Assembly (NCBI GenBank): GCA_963978235.1
Contig: CAXBQM010000071.1
Coordinates: 1-5,740 of the forward strand
Length of the DNA stretch: 5,740 bases
Source: UBA7398 sp963978235
GTDB lineage: Bacteria; Actinomycetota; Actinomycetes; Nanopelagicales; Nanopelagicaceae
Direction of reading: 5' to 3'
This document shows, piece by piece, positions 1-5,084 of the stretch (positions are counted from its first letter, which is position 1; the number at the start of each line of letters is the position of its first letter). The translations under genes were made by a program, and so were the position numbers. The notes below the pieces were generated by a model that was given only the letters and a program-made list of their open reading frames with translations, ran no database searches and was not told the DNA's origin.

Positions 1-393
1 AGTTTGGCGCCGGCTGGAAAACAGAGTTACTACGTATTATTTCCGACACCAAATTTAGATGCCAACATTGATTGGACTACCGAAACACCGCGCTACCGAG
101 AACATATGTTGAAAATATTAGAAGAACGTGGCTACCAAGGATTCTCAGATGGAATTGAAGTGGAACATATCACTACTCCGTTGGAGTGGGCAGAGATGGG
201 TTTAGAGCGCGGCGCACCATTTGCAAGCGCTCATACGTTCTTCCAAACCGGACCGTTCCGACCAAGAAATCTTGCACGTGGTTTTGAAAATATTGTTTTT
301 ACTGGTTCTGGAACCCAACCAGGAGTCGGTGTACCGATGGTTTTAATTTCGGGGCGACTTGCAGCTGAACGAATAGTTGGTAACGTCAAGTAA
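1..393 (+). CDS. crtI: Phytoene desaturase CrtI, C-terminal part (5' end outside window)
   Basis: This is the last 130 codons of a CrtI-type FAD-dependent phytoene desaturase, which converts phytoene to lycopene by successive desaturations at the membrane. The frame is open from base 1 (Ser-Leu-Ala-Pro...), so the TTG at position 4 is an internal leucine, not a start. Family hallmarks seen are the S-L-A-P-x-G-K segment followed by a hydrophobic strand ending PTPNLD, the GAPFASAHTFFQTGPFRP segment, and the C-terminal signature FTGSGTQPGVGVPMVLISGR followed by LAAERI, which forms the final FAD-contacting part of these oxidoreductases. The TAA at 391-393 shares its last base with the crtB ATG, so the two genes should be co-translated. 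The number of desaturation steps cannot be read from this fragment. The identification is firm. Confidence 0.96.
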   Translation, partial: SLAPAGKQSYYVLFPTPNLDANIDWTTETPRYREHMLKILEERGYQGFSDGIEVEHITTPLEWAEMGLERGAPFASAHTFFQTGPFRPRNLARGFENIVFTGSGTQPGVGVPMVLISGRLAAERIVGNVK

Positions 394-1265
394 TGGATGC
401 GTTATTACAACAATCCTACGAAGAATGTAAGAAACTCAATTCGCAACATGGCAAAACGTACTATCTCGCAACACTTCTTCTGCCGCCAGAAAAAAGACCA
501 TACGTGCATGCTCTGTACGGATTCGCGCGCTATGCCGATGAAATTGTTGATGATCTCGCCTCAACCCTTTCTATCGATGAGAAGCGTTCCTTTCTTCGGA
601 GTTGGGGCGCTGGTCGGATTTCAGATCTCCGATCTGGCAAAAGTTCAGATCACATCGGACGTGCGCTTGTCGATACCGTCGCTCGATTTAATATCCCCAT
701 CGAACATTTTGAAGCATTTCTGCATTCCATGGAGATGGATCTCTATCGCACGGAGTATCAGAATTACAACGATCTCATGGAGTATGTATACGGCTCCGCT
801 GCCGTTATTGGGCTGCAGATGGTTCCGGTATTAGGAGCGCTCTCCGATGAGGCATATGAACCAGCGAAAAAATTGGGTATCGCTTTTCAATTAGCCAATT
901 TTATCCGTGATGTGGGCGAAGATCTGGATCGCGGACGTATCTACTTACCACTTGATGAACTTGCAGAATGTGGAGTTTCACGAGCGATGTTGGAAAAGCG
1001 TCAACTCACTCCGAACATTATTGACGCTTTGAAATTTCAAATTGCTCGTGTGCGACAACTGCAACGCGAAGCCGAGCCTGGTATCGCAATGTTGGCGAAG
1101 GAAAGTCGACCGTGTATCGAAGCGGCGAGTGAGTTGTATTGCGGCATAGTTGATGAGGTAGAAAAGATTGGCTACGACGTTTTCCGACGTCGCGCAAAAA
1201 CTTCTACTCTGCGCAGAGCATCTGTGGCGCTCCCTGCGCTGTTTCGTGCGCTCCGTGCCCGTTAA
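393..1265 (+). CDS. crtB: Phytoene synthase
   Basis: A 290-aa protein of normal length for bacterial CrtB, which condenses two geranylgeranyl diphosphates head-to-head into phytoene. Both Mg2+-diphosphate-binding aspartate motifs of the squalene/phytoene synthase family are intact: DEIVDD at residues 49-54 and DVGED at 173-177, the latter within the signature QLANFIRDVGEDLDRGRIYL starting near residue 166. The N-terminal segment with Y-L-A-T-L-L-L-P-P, then YGFARYADE, is also typical. The ATG at 393 overlaps the crtI stop (TAATG). No good Shine-Dalgarno precedes it, so translational coupling to crtI is likely. The C-terminus is rich in arginine (RRRAKT, RALRAR). The stop TAA at 1263-1265 lies inside the first unit of a tandem repeat. 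Squalene synthase is the alternative within the superfamily, but the crtI neighbour argues against it. Confidence 0.97.
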   Translation: MDALLQQSYEECKKLNSQHGKTYYLATLLLPPEKRPYVHALYGFARYADEIVDDLASTLSIDEKRSFLRSWGAGRISDLRSGKSSDHIGRALVDTVARFNIPIEHFEAFLHSMEMDLYRTEYQNYNDLMEYVYGSAAVIGLQMVPVLGALSDEAYEPAKKLGIAFQLANFIRDVGEDLDRGRIYLPLDELAECGVSRAMLEKRQLTPNIIDALKFQIARVRQLQREAEPGIAMLAKESRPCIEAASELYCGIVDEVEKIGYDVFRRRAKTSTLRRASVALPALFRALRAR

Positions 1266-1293
1266 AAACCCTGCACATTAAAAACGTTGCACA
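1262..1293. repeat. Tandem duplication of a 16-bp unit between convergent crtB and crtYd
   Basis: Two adjacent 16-bp units, TTAAAAACCCTGCACA (1262-1277) and TTAAAAACGTTGCACA (1278-1293), match at 14 of 16 positions. The first contains the crtB stop (TAA, 1263-1265). The second contains the crtYd stop read on the minus strand (TTA, 1278-1280) and encodes its last residues. It looks like a local slippage duplication at the junction of two convergent genes. No hairpin with a T-run typical of a terminator is visible here. Confidence 0.8.
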
Positions 1294-1583
1294 CCTTTTC
1301 TCCCCCACACCACCCATAGTGTGAGAACTGATAACACCAGTGCAAATCCAAATCCCAGATCTTCAACTGGTGCGGAAGCAATTCGTAAACCCAATATTGC
1401 TTGATCTGAGTACATCACGATGTTTCGCGACGTCAACCACCAATTTGTTAAAAGTTGGAAGGGCAGAATAATTGAATAGGAGGTCCAGAAAACTCGCTTT
1501 GAAGTTAAATGTGTCTTAAAGATGTATCGATCATTGAAAAGTGCGAGCGCAAGAGCTACGACCGTGATCTGCGAATAAGTCAT
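1278..1583 (-). CDS. crtYd: Lycopene cyclase subunit CrtYd (heterodimeric type)
   Basis: A 101-aa integral membrane protein, the second half of the split lycopene cyclase found in actinobacteria and fused in archaea and fungi. Hydrophobic segments lie at about residues 3-16, 32-48 and 75-94. The conserved PVED motif is at residues 72-75, preceded by the family-typical stretch N-I-V-M-Y-S-D-Q-A-I-L-G-L-R-I. The acidic residues of this motif pair functionally with those of CrtYc. The ATG (1583-1581) overlaps the crtYc stop by four bases (ATGA), so the two subunits should be made together. The gene converges on crtB with 12 bases between stops. The beta-cyclase call follows from the usual role in C40 carotenoid clusters; epsilon cyclases of C50 pathways belong to the same family and cannot be excluded by sequence alone. 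Confidence 0.9.
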   Translation of the reverse strand: MTYSQITVVALALALFNDRYIFKTHLTSKRVFWTSYSIILPFQLLTNWWLTSRNIVMYSDQAILGLRIASAPVEDLGFGFALVLSVLTLWVVWGRKGVQRF

Positions 1584-1912
1584 TTTCCATCACCAACGTG
1601 CCAATGTTTCTTGACCGACCGAACCGCTTCTATTGTCATCACTGCTGCTAGCGGAACAATGATGAAGAACAGGATCTCTTCAAGTGGAATTCCGCCAGGA
1701 AAAATAACGCCTAGTATCTGTCGTGAATCAAAACTCCAGTGGCCAACATGAATCGCGTAAAGATCCCAGGCAATGAAACAGAGAGCGACTGGCGCGATAC
1801 TCAGAAATGCTCGCTTTGCTCGTCGCAAAACTCCAACTTTCAGCGCAATTTCTAACCAGAAGGAACCAGCAATAGTGAAGAGCAACATCGCCAGATAGCC
1901 GTACTTGAGCAC
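1580..1912 (-). CDS. crtYc: Lycopene cyclase subunit CrtYc (heterodimeric type)
   Basis: A 110-aa membrane protein forming the first half of the heterodimeric lycopene cyclase; both subunits are needed to cyclise lycopene ends. Hydrophobic segments lie at about residues 4-20, 36-54 and 77-95. The signature PLEE is at residues 76-79 (GGIPLEEILFF), preceded by WDLYAIHVGHWSF, which is typical of the family. Translation most likely begins at GTG (1912-1910): an in-frame TAG lies four codons upstream with no other start between. The only purine-rich stretch upstream, AAAAGG, is 13 or more bases away. A TAGCAT box ends just 6 bases before the GTG, so a leaderless message is possible. The last bases overlap crtYd in the ATGA manner. 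It is transcribed away from the riboswitch-controlled operon on the plus strand. Confidence 0.9.
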   Translation of the reverse strand: MLKYGYLAMLLFTIAGSFWLEIALKVGVLRRAKRAFLSIAPVALCFIAWDLYAIHVGHWSFDSRQILGVIFPGGIPLEEILFFIIVPLAAVMTIEAVRSVKKHWHVGDGK

Positions 1913-1918
1913 AGCGAA

Positions 1919-1946
1919 ATGCTAGCCTTTTCGCTACGGGAGCTAA
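1919..1946 (-). promoter_or_regulatory. Possible crtYc-crtYd promoter (leaderless)
   Basis: On the minus strand a -10-like TAGCAT (1924-1919) ends 6 bases before the GTG of crtYc. A weak -35-like TTAGCT (1946-1941) sits 16 bases upstream of it. The geometry fits a leaderless transcript starting at or next to the GTG, which is common in actinobacteria. The match to consensus is modest, so this is only a suggestion. It lies antisense to the riboswitch of the divergent operon. Confidence 0.3.
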
Positions 1947-2010
1947 GGCTGAGAGGGTCTGAAATCCAGATCGACCGTGATGACCAGTTCGGTAATGCGA
2001 ATTGGAAAGG
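1926..2010 (+). promoter_or_regulatory. TPP-type (THI-box) riboswitch, divergent in the pyrophosphate helix
   Basis: The parts follow the THI-box order. P1 is CCTTT (1926-1930) with AAAGG (2006-2010). P2 is ACGG (1936-1939) with CCGT (1975-1978). A very short P3 is AGC (1941-1943) with GCT (1948-1950). The invariant GGCTGAGA is at 1947-1954, where GAGA contacts the pyrimidine ring. P3a is GGTCTG (1956-1961) with CAGATC (1967-1972), then GACCGT. P4 is CCA (1984-1986) with TGG (2003-2005). P5 is TTCG (1988-1991) with CGAA (1998-2001), around the conserved loop GTAATG. The usual GAT/CG internal loop between P4 and P5 seems reduced to one G-T pair. The P1 3' strand lies in the Shine-Dalgarno of the next gene, and no terminator hairpin is seen, so control of translation initiation is expected. 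The class is clear; ligand affinity is uncertain. Confidence 0.85.
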
Positions 2011-2013
2011 AAG
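2006..2013 (+). promoter_or_regulatory. Shine-Dalgarno of pnuT, overlapping riboswitch P1
   Basis: AAAGGAAG lies 6 bases before the ATG at 2020 and decides that start over the upstream in-frame TTG at 2002. Its first five bases form the 3' strand of riboswitch helix P1, so ligand-stabilised P1 would hide the site from the ribosome. Confidence 0.8.
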
Positions 2014-2019
2014 TCTCAC

Positions 2020-2613
2020 ATGATGACTGTTCTATTTACTGCATGGGGTTATGAATTAACGGTTCTAGAAGCGCTGGCTTTCATTACATCTGTTATCGGA
2101 GTGGGCCTTGGAGTATTCGGACCACGTGCTACATGGCCATGGTGGAATATCAGTTCTCTTCTTTACGCCGCGCTCTTCTTTGAAAGTAAGTATTACGCAA
2201 GTGCAGCGTTACAACTGATCTTTATCGCCGGCGGTATTTGGGGATGGTTTGGTTGGGGTAAAGATGGTGCAATTCCTCAGAAGCTACAAGGCAGATCAAA
2301 AATTTTCTGGTTGGTTGCGTATTTGGTGGGTTGGTTCTCGCTCTATCCCGTATTGAAAAGTATCGGTGCTGCCGCATCACTCACTGATGCCTTTGGTTTT
2401 GTGGGAAGTTGTTTTGCACAAATTCTGATGGTCTTGCAGAAATATGAAGCGTGGATTTTTTGGTTTGTTGTCGATGCTGTGTATACCTATCAATTTTTCC
2501 ACGGAAAGTACTACTTAACTGCGATTCTTTATTTCATATTTGTATTGATAGCAATTGCTGGTTGGTTGCGATGGTATCGAAGTGCACACAACAATGCTCA
2601 AAACAATTCTTGA
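2020..2613 (+). CDS. pnuT: PnuC-family vitamin transporter, probable thiamine importer PnuT
   Basis: A 197-aa membrane protein of the PnuC family, facilitators that import nicotinamide riboside, thiamine or riboflavin and depend on phosphorylation inside the cell for trapping. The fold's pseudo-symmetric repeat is visible: residues 39-79 (WPWWN, LLYAALFFESKYY, LQLIFIAGGIWGWFGW) and 143-185 (EAWIFWFVVD, YTYQFFHGKYY, FVLIAIAGWLRW) share aromatic, KYY and GW-x-x-W positions. Hydrophobic segments occupy most of the chain, with a more polar linker at about 81-95. Start: ATG at 2020, chosen for the AAAGGAAG six bases upstream; a second ATG follows directly. The THI-box riboswitch in front points to thiamine rather than nicotinamide riboside, as for the PnuT subgroup predicted from such riboswitches. 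Substrate choice cannot be read from the protein alone. Its 3' end overlaps the next gene by 20 bases. Confidence 0.88.
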   Translation: MMTVLFTAWGYELTVLEALAFITSVIGVGLGVFGPRATWPWWNISSLLYAALFFESKYYASAALQLIFIAGGIWGWFGWGKDGAIPQKLQGRSKIFWLVAYLVGWFSLYPVLKSIGAAASLTDAFGFVGSCFAQILMVLQKYEAWIFWFVVDAVYTYQFFHGKYYLTAILYFIFVLIAIAGWLRWYRSAHNNAQNNS

Positions 2614-3145
2614 TTCCCTCGACAAACACAATGACCGGTGTGGCGAAACTAAGATAATCGCTATCGATGGACCCGCTGGTTCTGGTAAAACGACGCTCTC
2701 GTTACAACTTGAAGCATCGCTTACTCCACGTGCAGTCACAATTCATATGGATGCGTTATATAACGGTTGGAGCGATGCCCTAACGCCGACGTTGACTCGA
2801 ACTTTGCAGAATCAGATTTTCACGCCACTTTCTCTCCACAAAAATATTGAATACCGACCATTTGATTGGTTCTCGCAATCGCCTGGTCCGGTCATCACAG
2901 TCGAACCTCCGGAATTTCTCATTCTCGAAGGCGTGGGTTCGGCACAAGCGGTGACGCGAAAATACGCCGCACTTCTTATCTGGATTGATGTAGCACCTGA
3001 GGTCGGGCTCAAAAGAGTTCTGCAACGCGATGGTGCTGAAATAGAAAATCAGATGCGAATCTGGCAATCACAAGAGGCTAATTTTTTCGCAAAAGATCAG
3101 ACTCGTGAGCGCGTTCACCTAAGAATGGATGGCAACACCTACTAA
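2594..3145 (+). CDS. Small P-loop kinase-like protein of unknown substrate, overlapping pnuT
   Basis: A 183-aa P-loop NTPase resembling uridine kinase/nucleoside-kinase-like proteins that are widespread in actinobacteria without an assigned substrate. Walker A is GPAGSGKT at residues 26-33, preceded by the strand KIIAID. HMDALYNGW at 51-59 occupies the place of the substrate-side D-x-x-Y segment of such kinases. YRPFDW (87-92) and the Walker B-like strand LILEGVGS (109-116) follow, then a strand LLIWIDVAP and a lid-like R-V-L-Q-R-D (141-146). The ATG at 2594 is preferred; in-frame GTG (2582) and TTG (2555) lie further inside pnuT without better ribosome sites. The 20-base overlap with pnuT suggests translational coupling, and pknB begins 9 bases after its stop. 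A role in phosphorylating imported vitamin is inference from this position; nucleotide or small-molecule kinase activity of another kind is equally open. Confidence 0.82.
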   Translation: MLKTILDSLDKHNDRCGETKIIAIDGPAGSGKTTLSLQLEASLTPRAVTIHMDALYNGWSDALTPTLTRTLQNQIFTPLSLHKNIEYRPFDWFSQSPGPVITVEPPEFLILEGVGSAQAVTRKYAALLIWIDVAPEVGLKRVLQRDGAEIENQMRIWQSQEANFFAKDQTRERVHLRMDGNTY

Positions 3146-3154
3146 ATTTTCTCC

Positions 3155-5080
3155 GTGTCTGATCTGACTGGAGAACTCATAGATGGCCGTTATGAGTTGT
3201 CTCGACTGATTGCTTCTGGTGGCATGGCGAGTATTTATGCTGCCACCGACCTTCGCCTTGATCGCCAAGTCGCAGTCAAAATTATGCATCCACATTTGGC
3301 GCAAGATGAACAATTTGTCGCTCGATTCATTCGTGAAGCCAAAGCAGCTGCTGCGCTCACTCATCCAAATATTGTTGCAGTGCAAGATCAAGGGTGGAAT
3401 CAAAATGGTTCACCAGCAGTCTTCATCGTTATGGAACTTGTCGAAGGACATACGCTTCGAGATTACTTATATGAGCAAGGTTCGCTTTCACCTCAACAAG
3501 CCCTTCCCATCATCATTCCGGTTCTTAGCGCACTTGCTGCTGCACATAAAATTGGGATTGTTCATCGAGATATCAAGCCGGAAAATATTCTGATTGCTAA
3601 AGATGGTCGGATAAAAATTGCCGATTTTGGTCTGGCACGTGGCGCACTTTTAGGTACAACCATGACCGCAGAATCAAGCGTGATTTTGGGAAGCGTCTCT
3701 TATCTCTCACCGGAACAAGTGCAACGTGGTATCGCTGATTCTCGAAGCGATGTTTATGCGGTTGGTATTGTGCTTTTTGAGATATTAACTGGCCAAAAAC
3801 CTTTTGCCGGTGAAGACCCTATTCAAATTGCATTTAAACATGTCAATGAACGAGTGCCGAGAGTGTCATCTCTTTCACCGAGCATCTCCCCTGAACTCGA
3901 TGATCTCATCTTCCAAGCCACATCTGTTAACCCTGATCAACGGCCACGAGATGCCGAAGAATTTCTCTCTTCACTTCGCAGTATCGCGGAAAAACTCGAT
4001 CCAAAGCGTCGGCAATTAAGTTTGGAATTAGATCTGCCACCAGCGCCCATCGCACCGGTGAAAGAGCGTAGAAAACGACAGATGCCAAAGAGCATGCAGA
4101 ACCTCATCTCTAAGACGGAACAGATAGTTACTCCGAAGAAGGAGAAATCTTTAACCAGTCAATCGGAACAGATCAGAATTAAGCGAAAATTAAGTAAGAG
4201 AGTAAAACGAAATCGATTAATAGCTACCGGAATTTTGGCAATTCTTCTCGTTGCTGGATGGAGCATCTTCGTTGGCCCCGGCGCGAGGGTAGTTGTTCCA
4301 TCCGTCGCTGGATTAACTGTGAAGTCAGCAACTAAAGAATTTACTTCACTTGGACTTGTGACTGAGATAAAAGAGGAAGTCTTTAGTGAAGATGTTGCTG
4401 CTGGCAAAATTATCTCTTCGAATCCAGCCGGTGGTGGAAAAGTTAAGGAAGGCGGCCGAGTTTCGCTCATAGTTTCTAAAGGTAAAGAGCGTTATGAGGT
4501 TCCAGTATTGACTGGCTTACTCCCAGAAGTTGCTGCTAAACAACTTACGGATGGACATCTCGTCCTTGGTACGCAAACTGAGAGTTATAGCTTTGAAATT
4601 CCTCAAGGAGCAATTATCTCCACATCGCCAAAAGCTGGCGAGCAAGTAAAGAAAGATACACGCGTAGACATTGTTGTCAGTAAAGGCGTTGAGCAGATAA
4701 ATGCAAATTCCTATGTCGGTCGAAGCGGAGAACAAGCTCTTAATGAACTCTCTGATGCTGGTTTTGATGTGTCACCGGAATATGTATTTAGTGAGAAGGA
4801 GATGAAAGGAATAGTTATCTCGCAGAAACCAGATGGAAGTCAGACCTTGCCAAAAGGTTCGACTATCACTCTTGTTATCTCCAAAGGCTCGGAATTTGTC
4901 TCAGTGCCAAATGTTCAGAATAAAACCGCAGCCGAAGCTACTCGTGACCTTCAAAATAGCGATCTCAAAGTTGTTGTGAAGAAAATCGGCACGAAGAAAG
5001 TAAAAACCGTTACTAATATCTCGCCAAAAGCCGGCACTAAAGTAAAACGAGGCTCAACGGTCACAATCACTGTAGGGTGA
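3155..5080 (+). CDS. pknB: Membrane Ser/Thr protein kinase with four PASTA domains (PknB/PknL type)
   Basis: A 641-aa Hanks-type kinase. The cytoplasmic kinase domain covers about residues 12-275: glycine-rich loop IASGGMASIY (19-28), catalytic K42 in AVKIM, HRDIKPEN (137-144), DFG (157-159), an activation loop rich in Thr/Ser (T168, T169, T171, S174, S175), then SPE (185-187) and SDVYAVG. All catalytic residues are present. A basic, likely disordered linker (about 280-353) leads to one transmembrane helix (about 354-373). The outside holds four PASTA repeats (about 377-443, 446-511, 514-578, 581-641), which in relatives sense muropeptides or lipid II and link cell-wall state to growth. The third repeat lacks the usual V-P opening (INANSYVG). 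Start GTG at 3155 gives the family-typical N-terminus, but no strong Shine-Dalgarno is seen. Proximity to isoprenoid genes and nfo recalls PknL-like loci, so the symbol is approximate. Confidence 0.93.
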   Translation: MSDLTGELIDGRYELSRLIASGGMASIYAATDLRLDRQVAVKIMHPHLAQDEQFVARFIREAKAAAALTHPNIVAVQDQGWNQNGSPAVFIVMELVEGHTLRDYLYEQGSLSPQQALPIIIPVLSALAAAHKIGIVHRDIKPENILIAKDGRIKIADFGLARGALLGTTMTAESSVILGSVSYLSPEQVQRGIADSRSDVYAVGIVLFEILTGQKPFAGEDPIQIAFKHVNERVPRVSSLSPSISPELDDLIFQATSVNPDQRPRDAEEFLSSLRSIAEKLDPKRRQLSLELDLPPAPIAPVKERRKRQMPKSMQNLISKTEQIVTPKKEKSLTSQSEQIRIKRKLSKRVKRNRLIATGILAILLVAGWSIFVGPGARVVVPSVAGLTVKSATKEFTSLGLVTEIKEEVFSEDVAAGKIISSNPAGGGKVKEGGRVSLIVSKGKERYEVPVLTGLLPEVAAKQLTDGHLVLGTQTESYSFEIPQGAIISTSPKAGEQVKKDTRVDIVVSKGVEQINANSYVGRSGEQALNELSDAGFDVSPEYVFSEKEMKGIVISQKPDGSQTLPKGSTITLVISKGSEFVSVPNVQNKTAAEATRDLQNSDLKVVVKKIGTKKVKTVTNISPKAGTKVKRGSTVTITVG

Positions 5081-5084
5081 CGCG

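Noticed and set aside
4..393. TTG at position 4 as the start of a short 129-aa protein
   Set aside because: The frame is open to base 1 and the sequence matches the interior of CrtI, so the gene simply begins outside the window.
397..834. Open frame inside crtB in another frame, and similar frames on either strand within pknB, pnuT and crtYc
   Set aside because: They are low-complexity, Cys/His/Ser-rich translations without recognisable motifs, lying wholly under well-supported genes.
1225..1300. Rho-independent terminator between crtB and crtYd
   Set aside because: GCGC-containing segments near 1228-1250 could pair only weakly with mismatches, and no T-run follows on either strand.
1870..1925. 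A sigma-70-type promoter for pnuT
   Set aside because: TTGAGC (1905-1910) and TAGCCT (1923-1928) have only 12 bases between them, and a start from that box would remove part of riboswitch P1.
1926..2013. NAD+ or preQ1/other riboswitch because the gene is PnuC-like
   Set aside because: The ordered blocks ACGGGAGC, GGCTGAGA, GACCGT and GTAATG are those of the THI-box class.
2002..2019. TTG at 2002 as the start of the transporter
   Set aside because: It lies inside the riboswitch P4/P5 arm and has no ribosome site of its own; AAAGGAAG is correctly spaced for the ATG at 2020.
2555..2593. Upstream TTG (2555) or GTG (2582) start for the P-loop kinase
   Set aside because: Both lie deeper in pnuT with no ribosome site, and the extra residues are not typical of the family N-terminus; ATG at 2594 is more economical.
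4300..5080. DNA-level tandem repeats in the 3' half of pknB
   Set aside because: The similarity is at protein level between PASTA domains; the nucleotide sequences have diverged and show no recent duplication.
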